64,000 nt of DNA from contig OZ241339.1 of NCBI GenBank assembly GCA_965200235.1, positions 744,001-808,000 of the forward strand, read 5' to 3'. Position numbers and translations under genes: made by a program. The stretch is from Azotimanducus chitobiosivorans (GTDB taxonomy: Bacteria; Pseudomonadota; Gammaproteobacteria; Pseudomonadales; Azotimanducaceae). This document shows, one piece after another, positions 1-8,159 of the stretch. Position 1 is the first letter of the stretch. Each line of letters opens with the position of its first letter. Below the pieces are notes generated by a model. It was given only the letters and a program-made list of their open reading frames with translations. It made no database searches and was not told where the DNA came from.

Positions 1-2
1 TG

Positions 3-92
3 CTGCGGCTCGCGCCGTTGGCGGTCGGTGTGGCGACCCTTGTCAACTGCCTGACAGCGGCCCTCGTTGGGCAGGTGCTGCTGCTCGTATAA
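3..92 (+). CDS. C-terminal tail of an unidentified, probably membrane, protein (5' end outside window)
   Basis: An open frame runs from the window edge to a TAA stop at 90-92 and gives 29 residues. The peptide is strongly hydrophobic (Leu, Val, Ala rich) with one Arg near its start and one Asn-Cys pair in the middle, as in a last transmembrane helix. It ends two bases before the stop codon of the convergent exbD-like gene. The fragment is too short to name. It could also be a chance open frame, since only 90 bases are visible. Confidence 0.4.
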   Translation: MRLAPLAVGVATLVNCLTAALVGQVLLLV

Positions 93-94
93 CG

Positions 95-505
95 TTACGA
101 GCCCGCCAGCGAAACATTAAATACCCCGGCAAGTCGCGCTGAGTCCATGACGTGCACCAAGGTCTCGGCCTTCGATTCTTCGTGCGGCTGAATGATGACA
201 GGCGCTTCAGGGTTTTCGGCGTGCAGTCGCTCGATGTTAGCGCGCACCGACTGCCAGTCCACGTCGCGCAGGCCGATCAAAATGCGATCGCGGCTCGTGA
301 TCTTGATGACGATGCTTTTCTTGTCAGGGTCAATCGTCTTTGGTTTGTCATCCTCGGGCTGATTGACATCAAGGCCAATTTCCTTGACAAAGGTCGCGGT
401 GACAATAAAGAAAATAAGCATGATGAACACCACATCGAGCATGGGTGCCAGGTTGATCTGCTCGTCTTCGTCTTCGGCGGCGCGGCGCCCGAGATGCTGC
501 TTCAA
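95..505 (-). CDS. ExbD/TolR-type biopolymer transport protein
   Basis: 136 residues, normal for ExbD. ExbD/TolR proteins work with ExbB/TolQ in the inner membrane, using proton flow to energise TonB- or Tol-type envelope machines. A charged cytoplasmic start is followed by one membrane helix at about 22-40 carrying the conserved Asp24 in the stretch APMLDVVFIMLIFF; the rest is the periplasmic domain. The start is a TTG at 503-505, chosen because GGAG lies 7 bases upstream and the protein then begins MKQHLGRR. No exbB partner is adjacent: upstream is a DUF3604 pseudogene. A second exbB-exbD pair lies at 8160-9142. The partner may be encoded beyond the left edge or be the distant copy. Confidence 0.9.
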   Translation of the reverse strand: MKQHLGRRAAEDEDEQINLAPMLDVVFIMLIFFIVTATFVKEIGLDVNQPEDDKPKTIDPDKKSIVIKITSRDRILIGLRDVDWQSVRANIERLHAENPEAPVIIQPHEESKAETLVHVMDSARLAGVFNVSLAGS

Positions 506-540
506 TCGACTGCTCCAAATTGATCGCGCTTGCGTTGCTG

Positions 541-569
541 CGTATGTTACTCGTACCCGCGCGTGTCAA
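541..569 (-). promoter_or_regulatory. Possible sigma-70 promoter of the exbD-like gene
   Basis: On the minus strand a perfect TTGACA (564-569) is followed after 17 bases by CATACG (541-546), a weak -10. Transcription would start near 534, leaving about 30 bases of leader before the TTG start. The -35 box is strong and the -10 poor, so this is a suggestion only. An own promoter would make sense because the upstream gene is dead. Confidence 0.35.
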
Positions 570-588
570 GCAAGATAGATTGGTGTGG

Positions 589-2461
589 TTACGGCATATA
601 CCAGATCGGCGAAGAGTATGCTCGGTCCTGAATCGTCTTCGGCACTTCTTCCGGCAACTCGACGCCGAATTGGACAGCATCGTAGGTGCTCCATCGCGGT
701 CTCGGTATTTCAATCGTGCGTGCGTAATAGAAGGTGCGCTGTTCGGCATCAAAGTCGGGACCGGTCCAGACGATGGCCAGCTCGCTTGCGCCGATGCTGT
801 TTGTATAGCTCGCAGCCTCGACATCAACGCTTGAGCCGACTGGTGCGAGCGTACAGGTCTCAGGGTCAATCATGCGATCATCCGACCACGCCACATCGTA
901 GATTCGCTCTGCGAGGCTGCCGTCCCGCCGTTGCCAGCCCTTGATGATTTGCACGCGATCGAGGTTGGCGCCGATCGGGTCTTTGGCAGCAAGCACAAGA
1001 ATGCTCGGCGCTCCGTCTTTCGGTGCGGATGTCAACTCGCCGCCCATTGAACCATAGCTGCTGCGCAAGGCGGGTAGTGAGTCGTGCCGGATGCGGCTCG
1101 GAGTCCGCGAACTTGCCCCAGAAATTATCTTCTTCGGTGGTGGTGGAGGTGTTGTGCCCTTCGGTGCTACCGATCAGTCCGAACTTGTAAGGGTTCACGC
1201 CAAGCCGCGCGTCAAGGCCGAGACCGATCTTGAGGACGCCTCGTGCGTACTCGCTCGCAAGCATCGAATCTTCTTTTTCTGCGCTCATGCCGATATTGCC
1301 CATATCCCAGTTCTCGAAATCGGCGAATTCATCGTTCGGCGAGAGTGTCGGGTGGGACTCAGAACCGCCTTTCACTTGCGTCACTTCATAGACGGGTTCC
1401 CAGCGCGCGCTGAGGCGCGCCTACTCGGTGTCGGCCATCGTCAGGTGCGGGAACTGTGTACCATTAGAAAGATTGGCGTTGTGCGGAATAGTGATCGCCT
1501 AGCCGGTCTTGGCCTCATAGGCTGCGAGCCAGCGCCACAGGTCGCGCGGGTCGATACTATCCTGTCCGGAGAAGGGCGCCACTTGTCCAGTCTTGGCGAG
1601 GTCATCCGCGAACACAACGACGCGGTGCAGGTTGTTGCTGTCACGCATTGCCGTCCATTCATAGCCGGTCAGCGTCGTGAATTTGCCGGTCTCGTAATAC
1701 TCGTCCGAGGTCTTGGCCACGTCGCGCCAAATCTCTTGCTGCACCGATTTCGAGAACACCGGAATGTCTACTTTGTGATCGGAATCGATACTGTCGCTGA
1801 AGTCGAGCACTATTGAGAGCTGATCGCCTGATGTCTGCGCTTCGCGCCAGCGAGCAGCAACATCCGTGTTCATCACCAAGGTGTCATTGATCGTGTAGCG
1901 AAAATGGCCACTGAGATACTCGGCGTGATCAGAGACGACGAGAAAGTCCAAGGGACGGCGCAGAGGCACTTGCATACCGTTGTGCGCGCGCAGCGCCTGT
2001 CCGCGTGCAAAGCGGTAGGCGTCCGCTTGTGAAAGGTTCATGTTGCCGAGCGAAAAAGCGTCAGGGGAATTGCGTGTATGCAGATGGGTGTCGCCCCTGT
2101 ACACCTGCATGGGGTAGCGTTCGGCGGATACGCCCAGACAAGTGTCGTCGGGCTCGGCGGCCGCGAGTGGCGCAGCGAGCGCGCACGCGCTTAGGGCGTG
2201 TTCACACTATGCCCGCCGACGCTGTTGCCCCCTGAGCAAGAGCCGAAAAAGGTGAATCACATGCTCAAACGGGTCGCTTCGGCTCTTGCTCAGGCGACAA
2301 CCCTTCGGGCCGGCCCCGTTTTCCGCCAGCCTTCGTTCTCGCTCGCTCATGGGGGGTAAGCCCCACAGCGCTCGCTCGGCCTTGTCTGGCGGAAAACGGG
2401 TCTCGGCAGCGTCAGCGGGCATAGTGTGAACACGCCCTAATACGAATAACTGCTTATTCAT
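589..2461 (-). pseudogene. DUF3604 family protein, disrupted (element insertion, two nonsense codons, deletion with frameshift)
   Basis: On the minus strand the gene began at an ATG (2459-2461) overlapping the PPIase stop codon, giving MNKQLFVL. A 244-base element (2194-2437) then interrupts it. Beyond the element the frame resumes with SACALAAPLAAAEP, the rest of a signal peptide, then YRGDTHLHT, typical of DUF3604 (a periplasmic metal-hydrolase-like family of unknown substrate). In-frame TAG codons occur at 1499-1501 and 1421-1423, yet family sequence (IPHNANLSNG, then ARWEPVYEVTQVKGGSESHP) continues in the same frame across both. Near 1070-1100 the frame changes and a stretch of roughly 50 residues that I expect from the family is missing. 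The last part ends at a TAA at 589-591. No start codon remains in frame after the element, so the gene cannot make the protein. Confidence 0.88.
2194..2437. mobile_element. Element A, copy 1: non-coding inverted-repeat (MITE-like) element inside the DUF3604 signal peptide
   Basis: 244 bases, bounded by TA at 2192-2193 and 2438-2439. The ends are inverted copies: GGGCGTGTTCACACTATGCC at the left and its complement at the right. Two internal stem-loops are visible: TGAGCAAGAGCC paired with GGCTCTTGCTCA, and CCCGTTTTCCGCCAG paired with CTGGCGGAAAACGGG. There is no transposase frame. Removing the element and one TA restores a continuous signal peptide, so the TA is a target duplication. TA duplication is known for IS630/Tc1-mariner and for some IS5-family groups; I cannot choose between them. 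A nearly identical copy is at 6465-6709. Confidence 0.92.
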
Positions 2462-3353
2462 CGCCGGAAGCGTCGGCTGCAACCTCGATTCGAACACGCT
2501 GACGATCAATAATACGCTGTACGGCTTGGTCAAGCGCCGTGCGCTCACGCTCGCGCGCATAGTCGCGCGCGAGCGTGGTGCGCAGCGTCTCGAATGGCGG
2601 TGTCATGGCCTCGCGAAGCGCATGCACCAGCACAAGATGCACACCGTGCGTCGAAGTCAATGGCCGCGACCAAGTGGAAAGCGATGGTGCGCCCGCAAAG
2701 AGTGCCGTCGCCATGTCCGCACCGAAATGGTCAGCAATGTCTTCGTACCGTCGGTCCACGTAGTTTCGGTGGTATAGGAATTGATCGCCATAGCGTAGGG
2801 CATCGGCAAAATCGACGGCTTCTTCGCGCAACTTTCGTAGCAGGCGATGTGCGTCCTCAAGTATGTTTTCCCCGCGCAGGCGCGGGTTCAAGTACACATG
2901 GGTGAAGGTGATGTGCGCAGGCATCTTGTACAAGTTGATATGCTGCGCGTAAAAGTCGCGCAGGGCCTCTTCGCTTGGGCGAGCCTCAAGATGTGCGAGC
3001 GAGACGAGGGCGAATTCGAGGCGCTGCACGAGCCGTCGCTCCATCACATAATCTTCCTGATCAAAGCCAAGTCGCCGCGCTTCCCGAAGGAGTGCCTGCT
3101 CGCGCACAAATGCCTTGATCAAGACATCCAGATCATCCTCGCGCATGGCGCGAAGTCGTGCGCCGGCGGCGTCCATGTCAGCCATTGCCGCACGCTTGGC
3201 GATGAAGGAAGCAAGCGCCGATTCGTCAACGACAATGTGGTCGTCGTCCACGGGCGTGGGCTGCGTCCAAGCGTACAGCAGATAAATGAAGCCGCCGGCA
3301 AGCAACACGTGCAGCAGCGGGTCACGCATCAGGCGCACGATCACACCAGCCAA
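2454..3353 (-). CDS. Membrane-anchored peptidyl-prolyl cis-trans isomerase (parvulin-like)
   Basis: 299 residues from a TTG start at 3353; the ATG at 3329 (MRDPLLHVLLAGG) is an equally good start. One N-terminal membrane helix (about residues 13-30) is followed by a long helical, charged SurA/PpiD-like arm (about 40-120) and a parvulin-like domain (about 125-245, with FTHVYLNPR and GDQF). It probably acts in the periplasm on newly exported proteins. PPIases of this kind are often beside DUF3604 genes, and here the stop codon overlapped the original DUF3604 start (ATGAATAA, 2454-2461), so the two were translationally coupled before the element destroyed the second gene. Without that partner its role may be partly lost. 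Confidence 0.82.
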   Translation of the reverse strand: MAGVIVRLMRDPLLHVLLAGGFIYLLYAWTQPTPVDDDHIVVDESALASFIAKRAAMADMDAAGARLRAMREDDLDVLIKAFVREQALLREARRLGFDQEDYVMERRLVQRLEFALVSLAHLEARPSEEALRDFYAQHINLYKMPAHITFTHVYLNPRLRGENILEDAHRLLRKLREEAVDFADALRYGDQFLYHRNYVDRRYEDIADHFGADMATALFAGAPSLSTWSRPLTSTHGVHLVLVHALREAMTPPFETLRTTLARDYARERERTALDQAVQRIIDRQRVRIEVAADASGDE

Positions 3354-3652
3354 TCCCGCGCTTCAGGCAGCGCTTTACGGGACTTGCATCGTGGCTGCCA
3401 GTCGTAGGCCCGGTCATGCTTGTGGTGGCAGTGAAGCCAGCACCGACCCGCTGCCTTGCCCACATTCGAGGCGGCAGCGAGCGCTGAGGTCAAGGACGTG
3501 ATTGCAATGTTCGAGCGCCGCTTGCTGACCGCAGGCGGCAGGCGTTCGCTGCGAAAGTAGACACGCGGATCGAAGGCTTGGAACGCTGTGAAGATGCGCT
3601 CCTGAGCGTCTGCAAGGGACTGGTCAACTGAGTCAATGTGGACAGCCAGCAC
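3341..3652 (-). CDS. Doubtful hypothetical ORF in the 3354-3726 gap
   Basis: 103 codons opening with ATG at 3650-3652. The first 40 residues (from MLAVHIDSVDQSLADAQ) have the composition of a real, soluble protein, while the second half is rich in Trp, His, Cys and Arg like a shadow frame. It overlaps the PPIase start by 13 bases. I recognise no family. It may be a remnant whose 3' half was lost, or not a gene at all. Otherwise this roughly 370-base gap before clpS shows no clear feature; it must contain the promoter of the PPIase and the clpS-clpA promoter. Confidence 0.2.
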   Translation of the reverse strand: MLAVHIDSVDQSLADAQERIFTAFQAFDPRVYFRSERLPPAVSKRRSNIAITSLTSALAAASNVGKAAGRCWLHCHHKHDRAYDWQPRCKSRKALPEARDWLV

Positions 3653-3726
3653 GAAAGGACTTGTTCAAGTGGCGACAGTGGCCGATACTATGCCATCAAA
3701 GTTCAGCGCGCAGTGGACGCAAGAGA

Positions 3727-4068
3727 TTGTCAGAGAGCCGCAGTGAGACGAGACTTCAGGATGAGCTGCTTAAGGGCGACCTTGAGGTCGAGGCGCAAAA
3801 GCCCGCTACCAAGCAGCCGCCGCGCTATCAAGTCGTCCTATTGAACGACGACTACACGCCGATGGAATTCGTTGTGCATGTGCTTGAGACCTTTTTCGGC
3901 TTCGGGCGCGAAAAGGCAACGCAGCTGATGCTCGCGGTGCACAAGCAAGGCAGCGCTGTCGTTGGCATCTTCACGCGCGATGTCGCCGAGACCAAATCCG
4001 AACAGGTCAATAACTACGCGCAGTCGCACGATCATCCACTGATGTCGCGGGTCGAAGCCGCTGACTGA
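3727..4068 (+). CDS. clpS: ClpS, adaptor of the ClpAP protease
   Basis: ClpS delivers N-end rule substrates to the ClpA ATPase in the cytoplasm. The core VLLNDDYTPMEFVVHVL, followed by the AVHKQGSAVVGIFTRDVAETK stretch, is diagnostic: the Asp-Asp and neighbouring residues bind the N-degron and the final helix docks to ClpA. The open frame extends upstream to a TTG at 3661, but that extension has shadow-like composition. I chose the TTG at 3727 (MSESRSETRLQ, 113 residues), which matches the usual length of about 105 with a short flexible tail and has GGA about 8 bases upstream. The exact start is unsure. It lies 81 bases ahead of clpA on the same strand, the standard arrangement. Confidence 0.95.
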   Translation: MSESRSETRLQDELLKGDLEVEAQKPATKQPPRYQVVLLNDDYTPMEFVVHVLETFFGFGREKATQLMLAVHKQGSAVVGIFTRDVAETKSEQVNNYAQSHDHPLMSRVEAAD

Positions 4069-4149
4069 CCGCCGGAATTGAAAGCGAGTAAGATAGACCA
4101 ATGAGCCAATCAATCCGTCACGCAAAGCGACAGACCTTGGACGTGTGTC

Positions 4150-6465
4150 ATGCTGAGTGATTCCTTGCAGCAGGTGCTCAACGAGATGTTCCACGGCGCG
4201 CGGGCGCAGCGCCACGAGTATGTCACCGTTGATCATTTGCTGCTGGCGCTGCTTGATGAGCAGCGCGCGCTTGAAGTGCTGCGCGCGGTCGGCGCCGACC
4301 TTGACCGGCTGCGCAGCAGCCTGACCGAGCACATTGAACAGAACACGCCGAGGCTCCCCGCTGGTGACGATTCGCGGGAAACGCAAGCGACGCTTGCTTT
4401 TCAGCGGGTCGTGCAGCGTGCGGTCTTCAATGTGCAAACTTCCGGACGAAAAGAAGTGACTGGCGCCAACCTGTTGATCGCCATTTTCAGCGAACAGCAA
4501 AGTCAAGCCGTCTACTTCCTCAAGAAGCAGGGCATTGAGCGTATCGATTGTGTCAATTTTGTCTCGCACGGCATTACCAAAGTTGGCGGCGAAGGCGGTG
4601 GCGGGGAAGAATCTGCGGGCGCGGCATCAGCAGGTGCGCAAGTTGAAAGTGAGCAGGGGGAAGGCAAGTCCGCATTGGAACGCTTTGCCACCAACCTCAA
4701 TGAACTGGCGCAGTCGGGCAAGATTGACCCTCTGATTGGCCGCGAGCACGAGCTTGAGCGCGTCGTGCAAGTGCTCAGTCGGCGGCGCAAGAACAATCCC
4801 TTGCTCGTGGGCGAGTCCGGCGTCGGCAAGACGGCCATCGCCGAAGGCCTTGCGAAGCGCATTGTGGACGGCGAAGTGCCCGAAGTGGTCGCTGCGAGCA
4901 CGGTCTACACGCTCGATCTTGGCAGCTTGATTGCGGGCACGCGCTACCGAGGCGATTTTGAGAAGCGCTTCAAGGCGGTGATCAACGAGCTCTCCGGCGA
5001 AGCCGATGTCATCCTCTTTATCGACGAAATTCACACCATCATTGGTGCGGGTTCGGCTTCCGGCACCGTCATGGATGCGTCGAACCTGTTGAAGCCGGCG
5101 CTCGCCGCTGGCGACATCAAGTGCATGGGCTCCACGACCTACCAAGAGTATCGCGGCATTTTCGACAAGGACCGTGCGCTCTCGCGGCGCTTTCAGAAGA
5201 TCGACGTGGAAGAGCCGGATGTCGAGAGCACCTATCGAATCCTCAAGGGCCTGAAATCGCGCTACGAGGATCACTATGCGCTGCGCTACACCGACAAGGC
5301 GCTGCGCAGTGCATCCGAGCTCTCGGCGCGCTACATCACCGACCGTTTCCTGCCCGACAAGGCCATTGATGTCATTGACGAGGCGGGCGCGGCGCAGCAG
5401 CTTGTGCCGCAGGCGCGGCGCAAAAAGACCATCGGTGCCGGCGAAGTCGAATCAGTCGTTGCCAAGATCGCCCGCATCCCGTCGCATCAGGTGTCCACGT
5501 CCGATCGTGAGGCACTGCGCGACCTTGAAGGCCAGCTCAAGATGGTGGTCTTTGGACAGGACGAGGCCATCGAGACGCTCTCATCGGCGATCAAGCTCTC
5601 GCGCGCGGGCTTGAAAGTGGATCAAACGCCGATTGGTAGCTTCCTCTTCGCCGGGCCGACTGGCGTCGGCAAGACCGAGGTATGCCGCCAGCTCGCGCTC
5701 ATCATGGGCGTTGAACTGCTACGCTTCGACATGTCCGAGTACATGGAGCGCCACACGGCGTCGAGACTCATTGGTGCGCCGCCGGGCTATGTCGGCTACG
5801 ACCAGGGCGGGCAACTCACCGATGCCGTTACCAAGCACCCGCATTCTGTGGTGCTGCTCGACGAGATCGAGAAGGCGCATCCGGAGGTGTTCAACCTGCT
5901 CCTGCAAGTGATGGATCACGGCACACTCACCGATAACAACGGGCGCAAGGCCGATTTTCGCAACGTCGTGGTGATCATGACGACCAATGCGGGGGCGCAG
6001 GCGATGAGCCGCAGCTCGGTTGGATTTGTTGAGCAGGATCACACGACCGACGGCGGCGAGGCGCTGAAAAAACTATTCACGCCAGAATTCCGCAATCGAA
6101 TTGACGCCATCATTCAATTCAATAAGCTGGTTCCCGAGGTTGTTCGGACTGTGGTGGACAAGTTCCTGACCGAGCTGCAAGCGCAGCTTGACGCCAAGAA
6201 AGTGCAGCTTGATGTTGACGACGCGTCGGTTGACTGGCTTGTCGAAGAAGGCTATGACGACAAGATGGGCGCAAGGCCGATTCACCGGCTCATTCAAGAG
6301 AAGATCAAGCGGCCGCTTGCCGAGGACATCCTGTTCGGCGTTCTCGCGCAAAAAGGCGGCACCGCGAAGGTGCGCGTGGTCGATGGTGATCTTGCCGTCA
6401 GCGCGGAATCACCCACGCCTCCAAGCAGTCCAAAAAAGGCGCGTGAAGTCGAGAACGTTGACTAG
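4150..6465 (+). CDS. clpA: ClpA, ATP-dependent unfoldase of the ClpAP protease
   Basis: 771 residues, standard for ClpA. It unfolds substrates and threads them into ClpP in the cytoplasm. The N domain (about 1-145) is followed by an acidic Gly-rich linker and two AAA+ modules. Walker A motifs are GESGVGKT (221-228) and GPTGVGKT (502-509); Walker B motifs LFIDEIH and VLLDEIEKAHP follow each. The C-terminal tail is Pro/Ser rich with basic residues. The TAG stop at 6463-6465 shares its TA with the duplicated target of element A copy 2. The sequence after the element (TAGGGCG) shows the original stop was also TAG, so the protein is unchanged. Confidence 0.98.
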   Translation: MLSDSLQQVLNEMFHGARAQRHEYVTVDHLLLALLDEQRALEVLRAVGADLDRLRSSLTEHIEQNTPRLPAGDDSRETQATLAFQRVVQRAVFNVQTSGRKEVTGANLLIAIFSEQQSQAVYFLKKQGIERIDCVNFVSHGITKVGGEGGGGEESAGAASAGAQVESEQGEGKSALERFATNLNELAQSGKIDPLIGREHELERVVQVLSRRRKNNPLLVGESGVGKTAIAEGLAKRIVDGEVPEVVAASTVYTLDLGSLIAGTRYRGDFEKRFKAVINELSGEADVILFIDEIHTIIGAGSASGTVMDASNLLKPALAAGDIKCMGSTTYQEYRGIFDKDRALSRRFQKIDVEEPDVESTYRILKGLKSRYEDHYALRYTDKALRSASELSARYITDRFLPDKAIDVIDEAGAAQQLVPQARRKKTIGAGEVESVVAKIARIPSHQVSTSDREALRDLEGQLKMVVFGQDEAIETLSSAIKLSRAGLKVDQTPIGSFLFAGPTGVGKTEVCRQLALIMGVELLRFDMSEYMERHTASRLIGAPPGYVGYDQGGQLTDAVTKHPHSVVLLDEIEKAHPEVFNLLLQVMDHGTLTDNNGRKADFRNVVVIMTTNAGAQAMSRSSVGFVEQDHTTDGGEALKKLFTPEFRNRIDAIIQFNKLVPEVVRTVVDKFLTELQAQLDAKKVQLDVDDASVDWLVEEGYDDKMGARPIHRLIQEKIKRPLAEDILFGVLAQKGGTAKVRVVDGDLAVSAESPTPPSSPKKAREVENVD

Positions 6466-6709
6466 GGCGTGTTCACACTATGCCCGCCGACGCTGTTGCC
6501 CCCTGAGCAAGAGCCGAAAAAGGTGAATCACATGCCCCAAACGGGTCGCTCCGGCTCTTGCTCAGGCGACAACCCTTCGGGCCGGCCCCGTTTTCCGCCA
6601 GCCTTCGTTCTCGCTCGCTCATGGGGGGTAAGCCCCACAGCGCTCGCTCGGCCTTGTCTGGCGGAAAACGGGTCTCGGCAGCGTCAGCGGGCATAGTGTG
6701 AACACGCCC
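6465..6709. mobile_element. Element A, copy 2: MITE-like element inserted in the clpA stop codon
   Basis: 245 bases flanked by TA at 6463-6464 and 6710-6711. It is nearly identical to 2194-2437: the only differences I see are around CATGCCCCAAAC versus CATGCTCAAAC (one extra base, one substitution) and CTCC versus CTTC nearby. It has the same inverted ends and the same two internal stem-loops, and no coding potential. The high identity suggests recent movement or gene conversion. It sits between convergent clpA and infA, where its stems may also act in transcript termination. Confidence 0.92.
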
Positions 6710-6727
6710 TAGGGCGAACGCGCCCTA
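6710..6727. repeat. Short hairpin TAGGGCG-AACG-CGCCCTA
   Basis: A perfect 7-base-pair palindrome with an AACG loop, directly abutting element A copy 2 and 4 bases from the infA stop codon. Its arms equal the outermost TA plus five bases of element A ends. It could be a terminator stem for the convergent clpA/infA pair (there is no T run), or the collapsed remnant of an older element A copy into which the new one inserted. Confidence 0.6.
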
Positions 6728-6731
6728 GCGA

Positions 6732-6950
6732 CTAACGCTCGCGATAGGTAATTCGGCCCTTGCTGAGGTCGTAGGGCGTCAGTTCAACGCGCACCTTGTC
6801 GCCTTTGAGGATGCGAATGTAGTTTTTGCGCATCTTGCCGCTGATATGCGCGGTGACCACATGTCCGGCGTCAAGTTCCACCCGGAACATGGTGTTGGGC
6901 AGCGTTTCGACGACCCGCCCCTCCATTTCAATCTGTTCTTCCCGCGGCAT
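6732..6950 (-). CDS. infA: Translation initiation factor IF-1
   Basis: 72 residues, the exact usual length. IF-1 binds the 30S A site during initiation. The S1-like OB fold is visible in MEGRVVETLPNTMFRVEL, HISGKMRKNYIRILKGDKV and the ending TPYDLSKGRITYRER. The start ATG is at 6948-6950. It lies convergent to clpA, as in many gammaproteobacteria. Nothing unusual apart from the element inserted just beyond its 3' end. Confidence 0.98.
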   Translation of the reverse strand: MPREEQIEMEGRVVETLPNTMFRVELDAGHVVTAHISGKMRKNYIRILKGDKVRVELTPYDLSKGRITYRER

Positions 6951-7035
6951 GCCCTCGTCTATTCAGGCCCTGCGCCCGTAAGTGAACGCGCATTGTCCAC
7001 TATTCTAGGAACGACTTGCAATGCGAGCGTTCGCT

Positions 7036-8103
7036 TCAGAACATTTCCAACTGCCCCGGCGTGCGGGGTTTGCAAAAGCGCGAGACATCGAGGTCGCTGC
7101 GCGCCGTCTCGAATCCAAGGCGGCGGCGCGCAATGGCAAATCGCTTGCCGATCAGCTCAGCGACAGCGCCTTGCCCGCGCATGCGCTTGCCGAATCGCGC
7201 ATCGTAGACCTGCCCGCCGTGGCAATCGCGAATGAGGGCGAGCACGTGCGCCGCTCGCTCAGGAACATGGGCTTCAAGCCACTCTGCGAAAAGTGGCTCA
7301 ACCTCGTGCGGGAGACGAATCAGCACATAGCCAGCGCGCGTTGCACCTGCATCTCGCGCCGCTTGCAGGATGTCCTCCATTTCGTGATCGTTCACGCGCG
7401 GGATCACCGGTGCCACCAGCACGCCTGTATCGATGCCAGCTTCGCGTAAGGCGCGAATGCATTCGATGCGTCTCGCGCCCGCAGGTGTGCGCGGCTCAAG
7501 GCCGCGCTTCAAATCGTTGTCAAGCGTGGTGACGCTGACCATCACCGAGACGAGCTTGCGGCTTGCAAGCAGGCCAAGCACGTCAAGATCGCGTTCGATG
7601 AGTGTCCCCTTGGTGACGATGGTGCAGGGATGATTGGTCTCGCTCAACACTTCGAGCAGCGAGCGCGTGATCTTGAGCTTGCGCTCAATAGGCTGGTAGG
7701 GGTCGGTGTTGGTGCCAAGCGCGATGGGCTTTGGCACGTAGCCCGGCTCGCCGAGTTCTTTTTGAAGTAGTTCGGCGGCGTTTGCTTTGTAGAACAGCTT
7801 GGTCTCAAAATCGAGACCGGGAGAGAGATTCAGGTAGGCGTGGCTTGGACGCGCATAGCAATAGATGCAGCCGTGCTCGCAGCCGCGGTAGGGGTTGATT
7901 GATCGCTCAAAGCCGAGATCGGGCGAGGCATTGGTTGAGATGATTGATCGCGCCTTGTCCTCGAAGATCTCTGTGCCGGTTTGAATCGTCGCTTCTTCGT
8001 GGTTGAATTGAGGGTCGTCGGCGAGCGACTGGGTCTCGAAGCGGCCTTCAAGGCTTGAAAGCGCGCCTCGGCCTTTCGTCGGCATGTCGAGCTTGTGACC
8101 CAT
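7036..8103 (-). CDS. PA0069-type radical SAM protein (SPL-like)
   Basis: 355 residues. The radical SAM [4Fe-4S] motif CEHGCIYC gives Cys75, Cys79 and Cys82, spaced CX3CX2C as in the spore photoproduct lyase-like group. Later stretches KPIALGTNTDPYQPIE and VSVTTLD are typical of the PA0069/Rv2578c family. The reaction is not known to me; proteins of this group are widespread in proteobacteria that do not sporulate, so a DNA photoproduct role should not be assumed. It is divergent from exbB, with 56 bases between the two starts. Confidence 0.88.
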   Translation of the reverse strand: MGHKLDMPTKGRGALSSLEGRFETQSLADDPQFNHEEATIQTGTEIFEDKARSIISTNASPDLGFERSINPYRGCEHGCIYCYARPSHAYLNLSPGLDFETKLFYKANAAELLQKELGEPGYVPKPIALGTNTDPYQPIERKLKITRSLLEVLSETNHPCTIVTKGTLIERDLDVLGLLASRKLVSVMVSVTTLDNDLKRGLEPRTPAGARRIECIRALREAGIDTGVLVAPVIPRVNDHEMEDILQAARDAGATRAGYVLIRLPHEVEPLFAEWLEAHVPERAAHVLALIRDCHGGQVYDARFGKRMRGQGAVAELIGKRFAIARRRLGFETARSDLDVSRFCKPRTPGQLEMF

Positions 8104-8159
8104 GCGTGCAATTGACGGCGAATTCCCTATACTCTACGCCACTTGGCGGGGATGTGAAC

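Noticed and set aside
1421..1501. Recoding of TAG as an amino acid in the DUF3604 gene
   Set aside because: Other genes here end in TAG normally (clpA, exbD), and this gene has also lost its start and part of its middle.
1091..1816. 241-codon plus-strand open frame opposite the DUF3604 gene
   Set aside because: No recognisable motif; the minus strand has clear DUF3604 sequence although broken.
2207..2560. 117-codon minus-strand frame spanning element A copy 1 and the PPIase end
   Set aside because: It is a chance frame made by the insertion: the old DUF3604 start reading into the element.
3661..3726. Upstream extension of clpS to the TTG at 3661
   Set aside because: Residues are Trp/Cys/Arg rich and unlike ClpS tails; kept only as a less likely alternative.
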